From the NCBI RefSeq assembly GCF_019200975.1, contig NZ_JAHTMR010000017.1, positions 1 through 64,000 of the forward strand: a stretch of DNA of 64,000 bases, given 5' to 3'. The DNA is from Pseudomonas sp. PD9R. Lineage in GTDB: Bacteria; Pseudomonadota; Gammaproteobacteria; Pseudomonadales; Pseudomonadaceae. The position numbers and the translations under genes were made by a program. The number at the start of each line of letters is the position of its first letter. Positions within the stretch are counted from its first letter, which is position 1. The notes under the pieces were generated by a model that was not told where the DNA came from, made no database searches, and saw nothing but the letters and a program-made list of their open reading frames with translations. This document shows, piece after piece, positions 49,759-58,102 of the stretch.

Positions 49759-51102
49759 TCAGCGCACCAGGCATGGTCGCTTGTTGTCGAAAGTCCAGCC
49801 CGGAATCAGAAACTGCATCGCCACGCTGTCATCCCGCGCACCCAGGCCCATGCCCTTGTACAGCTCATGGGCCTTGGCCAGTTGATCCATATCCAGCTCA
49901 ACACCCAGCCCCGGTTTCTGCGGCACCTGCACGCAGCCCTCGACGATTTGCAACGGGGCCTTGGTCAGGCGTTGGCCGTCCTGCCAGATCCAGTGGGTGT
50001 CGATGGCAGTGATTTCACCGGGCGCAGCCGCCGCGACGTGCGTGAACATCGCTAATGAAATATCGAAGTGGTTGTTGGAGTGCGAACCCCAGGTCAGGCC
50101 CCATTCGTGACACATCTGGGCGACACGAACCGAACCCTGCATCGTCCAGAAGTGCGGGTCGGCCAGCGGAATGTCGACCGATTGCAGCTGGATGGCATGA
50201 CCCATTCCCCGCCAGTCGGTAGCGATCATGTTGGTCGCGGTTTTCAAGCCCGTGGCACGGCGGAACTCGGCCATGACTTCGCGGCCCGAGTAACCGTTTT
50301 CCGCGCCGCACGGGTCTTCTGCATAAGCCAGCACTTGGTGCTGATCGCGGCACAGGCGGATGGCTTCTTTGAGTGACCAGGCGCCGTTCGGGTCAAGGGT
50401 GATGCGTGCTTCGGGAAAGCGTTCGGCCAGGGCGGTGACCGCTTCGATTTCGGCATCGCCGCTGAGCACGCCGCCCTTGAGTTTGAAGTCCTTGAAGCCG
50501 TAGCGAGCATGGGCCGCTTCGGCCAGACGTACCACGGCCTCGGCGGTCATGGCTTTGTCGTGACGCACCCGGAACCAGTCGTTATCAGCATCGGGTTCGC
50601 TGCGGTAGGCAAGGTCGGTTTCGTTGCGGTCACCGACATAAAACAGATAGCCGAGCATCTTCACTTCGTCGCGCTGCTGGCCTTCGCCGAGCAGGGCGGC
50701 AACCGGCACGTCCAGGTGCTGGCCGAGCAGATCGAGCAGCGCCGCTTCCAGGCCGGTGACGGCGTGGATGGTGATGCGCAGGTCGAACGTCTGCAGGCCG
50801 CGGCCACCGGCATCGCGGTCGGCGAAGGTCTGGCGGACTTGATTGAGAATCTTCTGGTAAGTGCCGATCGGGCTGCCAACCACCAGGCTGCGTGCGTCTT
50901 CGAGAGTCTGGCGAATGCGTTCGCCACCCGGCACTTCGCCGACGCCGGTGTGGCCGGCGTTGTCTTTGAGAATGACGATGTTGCGGGTAAAAAACGGGCC
51001 GTGGGCACCGCTCAGGTTGAGCAGCATGCCATCGTGGCCGGCCACCGGAACAACCTGCATGCTGGTGATGATCGGGGCTTTGGCAGTTTCTTGTAAGGTC
51101 AT
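49759..51102 (-). CDS. gudD: Glucarate dehydratase
   Basis: Enolase-superfamily enzyme of 447 aa that dehydrates D-glucarate to 5-keto-4-deoxy-D-glucarate. Catalytic lysine region FKLKGGVLSGDAEIEAV, metal-binding DPNGAW and AYAEDPCGAENGYS, and catalytic His in GSHSNNHFDISLAMFTHVAA are in place. The ATG at 51100-51102 follows AAAGGA. It lies 37 bp downstream of the MFS transporter gene. Downstream enzymes for ketodeoxyglucarate are not in this window. Confidence 0.95.
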   Translation of the reverse strand: MTLQETAKAPIITSMQVVPVAGHDGMLLNLSGAHGPFFTRNIVILKDNAGHTGVGEVPGGERIRQTLEDARSLVVGSPIGTYQKILNQVRQTFADRDAGGRGLQTFDLRITIHAVTGLEAALLDLLGQHLDVPVAALLGEGQQRDEVKMLGYLFYVGDRNETDLAYRSEPDADNDWFRVRHDKAMTAEAVVRLAEAAHARYGFKDFKLKGGVLSGDAEIEAVTALAERFPEARITLDPNGAWSLKEAIRLCRDQHQVLAYAEDPCGAENGYSGREVMAEFRRATGLKTATNMIATDWRGMGHAIQLQSVDIPLADPHFWTMQGSVRVAQMCHEWGLTWGSHSNNHFDISLAMFTHVAAAAPGEITAIDTHWIWQDGQRLTKAPLQIVEGCVQVPQKPGLGVELDMDQLAKAHELYKGMGLGARDDSVAMQFLIPGWTFDNKRPCLVR

Positions 51103-51139
51103 TTTTGTTTTCCTTTCAACCGTGCTCTTGAATGAGTGT

Positions 51140-52486
51140 TCAGGCGTGATGGGGCGCTGGTTTGCCCGGAGCAGTGACAGGTGCGGCTTTGGGGTTGTTG
51201 CGTGCAGCGAAGACAATGATCGCGGCGATGATCGAGGTCGCGGCCAGGCCGTACAGCCCGCCTTGAATCGAGCCGGTACGCTCTTCCAGCAAGCCGAAGG
51301 TGGTCGGCGCAACGAAACCGCCGAGATTGCCCACCGAGTTAATCAACGCGATCACCCCGGCAGCGATGCGCGCATCCAGATAAGCCTGGGGAATAGGCCA
51401 GAACAACGACGACGCCGATTTGAAGCCCAGTGCAGCAAAGCAGATCGCAACGAAGGCGAAGACCGGCCCGCCCGTGGTGGACATGAACATCCCGGCGGCA
51501 GCGATTAGCAGCGCAGCAGCGACCCACGCTTGTTGATGCTTCCATTTGGCCGACAGCGTCGCGAAGGCGTACATGCCGATGATCGACAGCAACCACGGAA
51601 TCGAGTTGAACATCCCGACCTGGAAGTCGCTGAGGTCACCCATCTTCTTGATGATGCTCGGCAACCAGAAGGTGGCCGCATAGATGGTCAACTGAATGAA
51701 GAAGTAGATCAGGCAAAACAGGATGATCTGCCGGTCCTTGAGCAGCTTGCCCAGCGATGGCTTGATTGGCGTCGCCGCTTCGCGAGCCAGTTGTTCGTCG
51801 TCGATGGTTTTGACAAGCGCATCCTGTTCTTCAGGGGTCAGCCATTTGGCGTCATGGGGTTTTGAGTCCAGCCAGAACCAGACGAACACGCACAGCCCGA
51901 CCGAGAACATCCCTTCAATGAAGTACATCCACTGCCAACCGTGCATGCCGAAGCCGTTGATTTGCAGGAGCAGACCGGACAACGGGCCCGAAATCAGCGA
52001 TGCAACCGCCGAACCGCTGAGGAAAATCGCAATCGCCTTGCCGCGTTCCACGCCGGGCAGCCAGCGAGTGAAGTAGTAGATCACTCCAGGAAAGAACCCG
52101 GCTTCAGCCACGCCCAGCAGAAAGCGCAGGACGTAAAAGTGGGTTTCGTTCTGGATGAACGCCATGGCCGCAGCCACCAGGCCCCAAGTCAGCATGATGC
52201 GGGTCAGCCAGATGCGTGCGCCGACTTTTTGCAGAAGGATATTGGACGGGACTTCGAACAGCGCGTACCCGATGAAGAACAGGCCTGCACCGAGGCCGTA
52301 GGCGGCAGCGCCAATGCCCAGGTCGTGCTCCATGTGGGCGCGGACGAAGCCGATGTTCACGCGGTCAATGTAGTTGACGATGAACATGATGACGAACAGC
52401 GGCAAGACGTGGCGTTTGACTTTCGATATGGCGGACGTCAGGGCCGAATCGGCACCCTTGTCCATCCCTGAGATGGATGTATTCAC
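51140..52486 (-). CDS. gudP: MFS transporter, glucarate/anion:cation symporter type
   Basis: Permease of 448 aa with 12 predicted segments, ACS family (GudP/GarP/ExuT). N-terminal VKRHVLPLFVIMFIVNYIDR VN and GIGAAAYGLGAGLFFIGYAL are hallmarks. It imports glucarate or galactarate with protons. The GTG at 52484-52486 is chosen with GGGAG 8 nt upstream; a longer start is less likely. It forms an operon with gudD and is divergent from the FadR-type regulator. The symbol is based on linkage with gudD. Confidence 0.88.
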   Translation of the reverse strand: MNTSISGMDKGADSALTSAISKVKRHVLPLFVIMFIVNYIDRVNIGFVRAHMEHDLGIGAAAYGLGAGLFFIGYALFEVPSNILLQKVGARIWLTRIMLTWGLVAAAMAFIQNETHFYVLRFLLGVAEAGFFPGVIYYFTRWLPGVERGKAIAIFLSGSAVASLISGPLSGLLLQINGFGMHGWQWMYFIEGMFSVGLCVFVWFWLDSKPHDAKWLTPEEQDALVKTIDDEQLAREAATPIKPSLGKLLKDRQIILFCLIYFFIQLTIYAATFWLPSIIKKMGDLSDFQVGMFNSIPWLLSIIGMYAFATLSAKWKHQQAWVAAALLIAAAGMFMSTTGGPVFAFVAICFAALGFKSASSLFWPIPQAYLDARIAAGVIALINSVGNLGGFVAPTTFGLLEERTGSIQGGLYGLAATSIIAAIIVFAARNNPKAAPVTAPGKPAPHHA

Positions 52487-52545
52487 TGCGTTTTCTCCCA
52501 CTCGTTATTTTTATGCGGGGTGTGACGGGATGCTGCGTTGTTGAT

Positions 52546-52560
52546 AGACATCATACAACT
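52546..52560. promoter_or_regulatory. TTGTATGA-type operator candidate 1
   Basis: AGACATCATACAACT, complement AGTTGTATGATGTCT, in the divergent intergenic region, 60 bp upstream of the transporter start. The same TTGTATG core recurs at 52646-52655 (GGTTGTATGG) and at 52680-52694, which suits binding by the adjacent FadR-type regulator. Confidence 0.5.
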
Positions 52561-52679
52561 AGATTTTTTTGACGTGCAATAACTTTCGTCCAGCAAAATG
52601 GCGCTTTGTTCGACGGTTGTTATACTTTTCAGAGGAGGTGGCGTTGGTTGTATGGGCGTTTTTGCGCCTGTTGTTGAGT

Positions 52680-52694
52680 GTTGTCATACAAGCT
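52680..52694. promoter_or_regulatory. TTGTATGA-type operator candidate 2
   Basis: GTTGTCATACAAGCT, complement AGCTTGTATGACAAC. The core TTGTATGA is shared with site 1, and TTGTCATACAA is a partial palindrome in the GntR/FadR style. It lies near the probable promoter of the regulator gene at 52768. Confidence 0.5.
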
Positions 52695-52767
52695 GATCGA
52701 TGTTTTGTTGAGATTCCAATTGAGCGCAATGCTACGATTCCGCTAGCTCTGCCTTTGGATGATCGCT

Positions 52768-53478
52768 ATGCAAGAAGACCTCGACGCACCTGCCCGCAAG
52801 CGCAGCCATAACCTGGCCCATGACCTGGTCGCCAAACTGACCCAGAGCATCCTGCTCGGGCAGATGTCGCCCGGCGACAAGCTGCCGTCGGAGAACACGA
52901 TCGTTCAGGAACACGGGGTCAGTCGCACCGTGGTGCGCGAGGCGATCTCGAAGTTGCAGGCGTCCGGGCTGGTGGAAACCCGCCACGGCATCGGCACCTT
53001 CGTGCTGGAGCGTGCGCCGGAGCAGGGCTTACGGCTGAATGTCGATACCGCGCTGGGGGTGCGCAGCATTCTGGAGTTGCGCATGGGCCTGGAAACCCAG
53101 GCCGCCGCGCTGGCCGCCACTCGCCGCACGGATCAGCAGTTGGTGCAGATGCGTGAAGCGCTCGACGACTATCAAAGCCTGCTGGCCAATAACGACAGCT
53201 GCGTCGAAGCTGACCGGCGTTTCCATCTGTTGATCGCCGAAGCCACCGGCAATGTGTGTTTCACCGAAATCATGCAACACCTGGGCAGCGCCATGATTCC
53301 GCGAACCCGGGTCAATGCGACCGAGCGCGGCGCGGTGGACCTGAGCAAGCTCGGAGAATTGGCCAACCTTGAGCATGAGGCGATTCTCAACGCCATCAAA
53401 CGCCAGGACCCGGACGCAGCGCGGGCGGCGATGTGGCTGCACTTGACCAACAGTCGGGACCGTTTTTCGCCGAGCTGA
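52768..53478 (+). CDS. GntR-family (FadR subfamily) regulator of glucarate genes
   Basis: Regulator of 236 aa. N-terminal winged helix: LAHDLVAKLTQSILLGQMSP and GDKLPSENTIVQEHGVSRTV VREAISKLQASGLVE. The C-terminal FCD domain (about 85-230) carries the metal-ligand His residues of the FadR class (DRRFHLLIAEATGN, NLEHEAILNAIKRQD). The effector is probably a sugar acid. The ATG at 52768 or the one at 52759 could start it; neither has a strong ribosome site. Divergent from gudPD, so it likely represses them until glucarate is present. Confidence 0.85.
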   Translation: MQEDLDAPARKRSHNLAHDLVAKLTQSILLGQMSPGDKLPSENTIVQEHGVSRTVVREAISKLQASGLVETRHGIGTFVLERAPEQGLRLNVDTALGVRSILELRMGLETQAAALAATRRTDQQLVQMREALDDYQSLLANNDSCVEADRRFHLLIAEATGNVCFTEIMQHLGSAMIPRTRVNATERGAVDLSKLGELANLEHEAILNAIKRQDPDAARAAMWLHLTNSRDRFSPS

Positions 53479-53502
53479 TAGTCAGTGAAATCGAGTCATC
53501 GT

Positions 53503-53574
53503 TCTTCGCGGGCAAGCCTCGCCCCTACTCGATTCGACACAAATCCAGTAGGGGCGAGGCTTGCCCGCGAAGAG
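53503..53574. repeat. REP palindrome, family C
   Basis: Arms CTTCGCGGGCAAGCCTCGCC and its exact complement (26 bp stems with CCTACT/AGTAGG), spacer CGATTCGACACAAATCC. A third REP family, at the end of the regulator gene. Confidence 0.9.
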
Positions 53575-53601
53575 GCCAGTTGCCTTAGCACAAATCAACC
53601 A

Positions 53602-54513
53602 TCAAACACTGGCCGCTCGAACCACCACCACGCGCCGCTCCAGATTCAACGCCAACACGCTGATCAACACCACCAGCGCCCCAACTCCCACCATCAGTGT
53701 CGGCTGCTCACCCAAGCCAACGGACGCAATCGCCATGGCCGTCGGGGGCACCAGATACAGCGTCATCGTCGCCCGACTCAAATCCACATGCGCCAGCACA
53801 TAGGCCCAGGTCAAATAGGCCAGCGCGCTGGGAAAAATCCCCAAGGCAAACACCGCCAGTTGCACTCGCAATGGTGCGTTGGCGACTTGCTCCACCAATC
53901 CAGGCAGGAACATCAGCAGCAACAACGTCCCCGACCAAACCGTGTAACAGACCAGCGTCAACCCGTCGTAGCGACCGGTGTGATGTTTTTGCAGTGCGAA
54001 ATAGAGACTCCAGGACAGCGCCGCCAGCAGGATCAGCAGGCCGTGGGCATCGATGCTGCCCAAGCCATGATCGCCCGCCACCACGATTACCACGCCCAGC
54101 AGTCCGAGCAGCACGCAACACCAGCGCCAGACGCTCACCCGGTCCTTGAACACAAAACGCGCCAGTAGCGTGCTGAACAGCGGTGTCGACTGTGCCAATA
54201 CGCTCGACGCACCGGCACTCACACCTTGCTGGCCGAAATTGATCGCCACGTGATGCAGGCTCACCGCAAAGAAACCCAGCCCCAGCAGCAGCGGAATGTC
54301 ACGAAGGTTCGGTAGGCGAATGCCCCTGAACACCGCGACTACAGCCATGAACAGCGATGCCAGCAAAAAGCGCAGCAGCGCCAGATGCACCGGATCATAA
54401 GCTTGCAGGCCGATGTGGATGCCGGTCGGGGAAAAGCCCCAGCAAGCCACGACAAACGCCATGGCCAGAATGATTTTCAAGGGAGAGCCGGGGGCGGGCG
54501 AAACGGAGTTCAT
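53602..54513 (-). CDS. DMT-superfamily EamA transporter
   Basis: Inner-membrane exporter of 303 aa with ten hydrophobic segments in two EamA repeats; first repeat begins MAFVVACWGFSPTGIHIGLQ. FINFGQQGVSAG-like and FALGIFPSALAYLTWAYVLA segments are typical. It probably exports an amino acid or metabolite. ATG at 54511-54513. Divergent from a LysR gene 96 bp away, which probably regulates it. Confidence 0.88.
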   Translation of the reverse strand: MNSVSPAPGSPLKIILAMAFVVACWGFSPTGIHIGLQAYDPVHLALLRFLLASLFMAVVAVFRGIRLPNLRDIPLLLGLGFFAVSLHHVAINFGQQGVSAGASSVLAQSTPLFSTLLARFVFKDRVSVWRWCCVLLGLLGVVIVVAGDHGLGSIDAHGLLILLAALSWSLYFALQKHHTGRYDGLTLVCYTVWSGTLLLLMFLPGLVEQVANAPLRVQLAVFALGIFPSALAYLTWAYVLAHVDLSRATMTLYLVPPTAMAIASVGLGEQPTLMVGVGALVVLISVLALNLERRVVVVRAASV

Positions 54514-54609
54514 GATCGTGCACCGGTAGGCAAGTGCATTGAGTATCAGAAACCGGATCGTTCTCCACAACTGACTTATACTGCGCCAACTGTTCACTTT
54601 GGGTGATGT

Positions 54610-55473
54610 ATGGAGTTGTCGCAGATTCGCATGTTCAAGACCGTGGCCGAGGAAGGCAGCATTGCCCGTGCCGCCGAAATGCTGCATTGCGTGCCGTCAA
54701 ACATCACGGCACGGATCAAGTCGCTGGAAGCGGAGCTGGGTGTCGCGCTGTTTCTGCGCGAAGGTCGCGGTTTGCGCATCAGCCCGTCGGGCCAGACGTT
54801 TCTGGCCTATGCCTCGAAAATCCTGGCCCTGACCGCAGAGGCCAAACGAGCAGTAGACCCTTCGGCCGAGCCGTCCGGGCCGTTGCGCATTGGTGCCATC
54901 GAGTCCTCGGCCACCGGGCGCCTGCCGCGCCTGCTGGCGAAATTCCACAAGCGCTTCCCGGCGGTGGCGCTGGAGCTGACCACCGGCACCTGGGGCCAGT
55001 TGCTGGATGACACGCTCAACCATCGGCTCGACGGCGCCATCGTCGCCGTGGATGTCGAGCGCTCGCACCTCAAACGCACACCGATGTACCGCGAAGACCT
55101 TCTATTGATTGCTTCGACATCGTTGGGGCTGGTGCGCGACATCACGGATTTGCACGACAAGACACTGTTCATGTGGCCTCAAGGTTGTCCGTACCGGGCG
55201 GCGCTGGAGCATTGGTTATTACGCCAAGGGCAAGCGCTGCCGATTGTCAGCCTGGCCAGTTACGGCGCGATTGTCGGTTGCGTCAGCGCCGGGGCCGGCG
55301 TGGCGTTGGTGCCCAAAGGCGTGTTCGATCAATACGCCAAAGGCGCCGGTTGTGTCGGTTATGAGTTCCCGGAGCTGACCGCCATCGAAAACCTGTTTTA
55401 CTGGCACGAAAATGCCGGCGTTCACCCGGCGCGAGAGGCGTTTGTGGCGATGTTGCGCGAAGAATTCGCCTGA
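54610..55473 (+). CDS. LysR-family regulator of the divergent transporter
   Basis: LTTR of 287 aa. Helix-turn-helix SQIRMFKTVAEEGSIARAAE and MLHCVPSNITARIKSLEAEL, effector domain from about 90 (LRIGAIESSATGRLPRLLAK). The pattern is that of regulators such as PtxR/YhaJ-like. Ligand unknown. Convergent on nothing; REP follows 6 bp after the stop. Divergent from the EamA transporter gene. Confidence 0.87.
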   Translation: MELSQIRMFKTVAEEGSIARAAEMLHCVPSNITARIKSLEAELGVALFLREGRGLRISPSGQTFLAYASKILALTAEAKRAVDPSAEPSGPLRIGAIESSATGRLPRLLAKFHKRFPAVALELTTGTWGQLLDDTLNHRLDGAIVAVDVERSHLKRTPMYREDLLLIASTSLGLVRDITDLHDKTLFMWPQGCPYRAALEHWLLRQGQALPIVSLASYGAIVGCVSAGAGVALVPKGVFDQYAKGAGCVGYEFPELTAIENLFYWHENAGVHPAREAFVAMLREEFA

Positions 55474-55478
55474 GCCTC

Positions 55479-55559
55479 TGTAGGCGTTGCCGAAGGCTGC
55501 GATTTTTTGATCTTGAAAAAAGCACAATCAAAAGCTCGCAACCTACGGCAGCTCCTACA
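55479..55559. repeat. REP doublet, family A, degenerate
   Basis: Arms TGTAGGCGTTGCCGAAGGCT and AGCTCGCAACCTACGGCAGC with mismatches in both, after the LysR gene. Confidence 0.8.
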
Positions 55560-55696
55560 GGGGTAAGTGTTAGCCCGAGGGTTTGTTTATCTGCATCTAT
55601 GCTTGATGAACAACCGGATGGCACTTGCGATCACCGTGGCGGCCTAAGGCGTCAGGGCGCAACTTTTGCGTTATGGCGGACTGACATGGATCGGAC

Positions 55697-56758
55697 ATGA
55701 ACGAAGAGACGCTACAGGATAAATCGCTGTCGATTTTGCTGGGACTGGTGAGTGTCGCCTTCATCTGGATTCTGCTGCCGTTTTACGGGGCGGTGTTCTG
55801 GGCGGTGATTCTCGGCATCCTCTTTGCGCCTCTACAGCGGCGGATGCAATTGAAGTTCGGCTGGCAACGCAATGTGACATCGCTGCTCACCCTGAGCATT
55901 TGTCTGGTGATCGCGATCCTGCCGGTGATCATCCTCAGTGTCTTGCTGGTTCAGGAGGGGGCTGCTGTTTACAAGAGCATCGAAAGTGGCGAGCTGGACA
56001 TTGCAGGGTATGTGACGCATTTTAAGCACAGCCTGCCGCCGTACTTCCAGCACTTGCTGGACCGCTTCGGGGTGGGCGAATTGAACGGGCTGCGGGAGAA
56101 AATCATCAAGAGTGCGGTGACAGGCAACGAGTTTGTCGCCACGCAGGTCTTCAGTGTCGGTCAGGGCACGTTCGATTTTGTGGTGAGTTTTTTCATCATG
56201 CTCTATCTGCTGTTCTTTTTTCTGCGGGATGGCGCGGAACTGGCACGTAAGGTTCGCTCTGCTGTACCGCTGCAGGAACACCAGAAACGCCGTCTGCAAC
56301 TGAAATTCAATCGCGTGGTGCGGGCCACCGTGAAGGGCAACCTGCTGGTAGCGATCACGCAGGGGGCATTAGGCGGTTTGATTTTCTGGTTTCTGGACAT
56401 CCCCAGTGCTTTGCTCTGGGCGGTGTTGATGGCGTTTCTGTCGCTGTTGCCAGCAGTGGGCGCGGGGATTGTCTGGGCACCTGTGGCGGCGTTTTTCCTG
56501 TTTACCGGGGCCATCTGGCAGGGCGTTGTGCTGGGGCTGTTCGGGGTTTTCGTGATTGGCCTGGTCGACAACGTGCTGCGGCCAATCCTGGTGGGCAAGG
56601 ATACCAAGATGCCGGACTATCTGATCCTGATCTCGACCCTCGGCGGCCTGGCGATTTTTGGCCTTAACGGCTTCGTCATCGGCCCGTTGATTGCTGCCCT
56701 GTTCATGTCGAGTTGGGCCATTTTCATCGAAACCAAACCGCGGGTTCAGTTGCCTTAG
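55697..56758 (+). CDS. AI-2E family (UPF0118) membrane transporter
   Basis: Membrane protein of 353 aa with about eight hydrophobic segments. Pattern SILLGLVSVAFIWILLPFYG, FIMLYLLFFFLRDGAEL and AVGAGIVWAPVAAFFLFTGA fits the AI-2E exporter/PerM family. Members export small molecules or act as Na+/H+ antiporters; nothing specific can be read. Its last codons overlap by 4 bp the small convergent gene at 56755. Confidence 0.88.
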   Translation: MNEETLQDKSLSILLGLVSVAFIWILLPFYGAVFWAVILGILFAPLQRRMQLKFGWQRNVTSLLTLSICLVIAILPVIILSVLLVQEGAAVYKSIESGELDIAGYVTHFKHSLPPYFQHLLDRFGVGELNGLREKIIKSAVTGNEFVATQVFSVGQGTFDFVVSFFIMLYLLFFFLRDGAELARKVRSAVPLQEHQKRRLQLKFNRVVRATVKGNLLVAITQGALGGLIFWFLDIPSALLWAVLMAFLSLLPAVGAGIVWAPVAAFFLFTGAIWQGVVLGLFGVFVIGLVDNVLRPILVGKDTKMPDYLILISTLGGLAIFGLNGFVIGPLIAALFMSSWAIFIETKPRVQLP

Positions 56759-56949
56759 GCGCTGAGTTTGCCTGCCTGGTCTGTACCGATCCGCTGGGAG
56801 AGCGCCTTGGCGGCCGGAAGTGAGGTGAGCGGACCACTGATCTGTTCGCCGTCCTTGACCAAATACCAGCAAGCGAGCAATCCCAGCTCTCTAAGAGGGG
56901 CGGGAACGGCGCTGCCGATAACGGACATAATCTGAACTTGAGACATCAT
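56755..56949 (-). CDS. Small hypothetical protein (64 aa)
   Basis: Protein of 64 aa, MSQVQIMSVIGSAVPAPLRE followed by LLACWYLVKDGEQISGPLTS and AAKALSQRIG. ATG at 56947-56949 with GGAGGT 5 nt upstream, a strong ribosome site that supports a real gene. It might be a small GYF_2/DUF4339-like domain (WYLVKDGEQISGPLT resembles the W-Y-x-x-x-G-x-x-x-G-P pattern). Its stop codon overlaps the AI-2E gene end by 4 bp on the opposite strand. Confidence 0.65.
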   Translation of the reverse strand: MMSQVQIMSVIGSAVPAPLRELGLLACWYLVKDGEQISGPLTSLPAAKALSQRIGTDQAGKLSA

Positions 56950-57061
56950 AAGGACCTCCATCGATCTATGGAGCTACCTTAAGGTCGCGGCGATTTTTCC
57001 GATAATCACCCTTTTCGATAGTGGTCATTGATGCGATTGGGGCCAACGAACCGTCTGTCGG

Positions 57062-57256
57062 TCAGTCGACCACCTGATCGAGCATATGCACCACTTCCTG
57101 CTCATTGAGCAGGCCTTTGCGCACCAGGTTTTGCGTCAGCAGCGAGAGGAACTTGGCGCTGCGGTGGCCTTCCAGATGTTTGAGTTCGGTCAGGGCGTTG
57201 TACACCTTGCTGGAAGTGCACAGGCCGACAATGCGGTGCGGGTTTTGCGTGGGCAT
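57062..57256 (-). CDS. Small hypothetical protein (64 aa)
   Basis: Protein of 64 aa: MPTQNPHRIVGLCTSSKVYN, then LTELKHLEGHRSAKFLSLLT and LLNEQEVVHMLDQVVD. AAGGACGACC precedes the ATG. Mostly helical. No family recognised; it looks like a small regulatory or adaptor protein of pseudomonads. It stands alone between the previous small gene and the Pro/Tyr-rich protein. Confidence 0.6.
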   Translation of the reverse strand: MPTQNPHRIVGLCTSSKVYNALTELKHLEGHRSAKFLSLLTQNLVRKGLLNEQEVVHMLDQVVD

Positions 57257-57443
57257 GAGGTCGTCCTTGTTGTTTTCAACCTGTGTTGGCGGACAGGCCC
57301 AAGCTTGCGGGCCTGATATGACATAAACATGACGGTCGCCCCCAAAGCGACCAGTGAGTCAATCTTGCCAACTTCAATTGCAGAAACTGTCCCGATAGCG
57401 ACACTGGCGAGAGGTATCCAGACCTGTGTCGACGAACGGCCAC

Positions 57444-57470
57444 AAAAAAGCCCCGCGGGCGAGGCGGGGC
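57444..57470 (-). terminator. Terminator after the Pro/Tyr-rich protein gene
   Basis: Minus strand: CCCCGCCTCGCCCGCGGGGC followed by TTTTTT. It is 12 bp beyond the stop of the gene at 57483. Confidence 0.85.
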
Positions 57471-57482
57471 TAGATGCGGTTG

Positions 57483-57857
57483 TTACCAGCGGCCATAACC
57501 GTGGGGAGGGCCGTAGTAGCCGCGTGGCGGGCCGTAGTAACCACGCGGTGGACCGTAATAAACCGGAGGCGGGCCGTAATAGACAGGTTGTTGCACATAT
57601 ACCGGCGCCGGCTGGTAATAAACCGGTGGCGGCGGCGCGGCATAAACCGGCTGCTGCTGGACGTAAACCGGTGGGGGCGCGGCGTAGACCGGGCGGTTAC
57701 TTTCGATGATCGCCGAGCCAATAATCGCAGAGCCGACGAGCGCGCCAAAAACCGCCGGGCCTTGCCAATAATTGCCACCACCACCATGGGCTTGCGCCTG
57801 GCCTGCGATAGCCAGAGCACCAATCAGCAAGGCAACTGTGGGGATTTTGCGGATCAT
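57483..57857 (-). CDS. Secreted Pro/Tyr/Val-rich (PXPV-like) protein
   Basis: Protein of 124 aa with signal peptide MIRKIPTVALLIGALAIAGQ AQA. After HGGGGNYWQGPAVFGALVGS and a glycine/alanine helix, the C-terminal half is made of VYAAPPPVYVQQQP and YYGPPRGYYGPPRGYYGPPH repeats. Related proteins are called PXPV-repeat proteins; they may be structural, surface-exposed, or form part of the cell envelope, but no role is proven. GAGGA 6 nt before ATG at 57855-57857. Confidence 0.75.
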   Translation of the reverse strand: MIRKIPTVALLIGALAIAGQAQAHGGGGNYWQGPAVFGALVGSAIIGSAIIESNRPVYAAPPPVYVQQQPVYAAPPPPVYYQPAPVYVQQPVYYGPPPVYYGPPRGYYGPPRGYYGPPHGYGRW

Positions 57858-58102
57858 GATAATTCCTCGGTTCTTCAACCCGGCGCTTGGATCTGCAATA
57901 GACCCAAGGATGTCGCGGGGATACTTCTAAGACAGCGTTTTTTTGAAAATCAGCACAGACGCTAGGTAAATTTTGTGTAAGGTCTGTACCGGCTTGCTTA
58001 CGGTCGCTTGATGCCGCGTGCAGGCTTGGGAATATGATCGAACAGAACACGATGGGCTGGCTAATCCCGTCCATCCGAAAGTGTAAAAAGTAGGAGCTTC
58101 AC

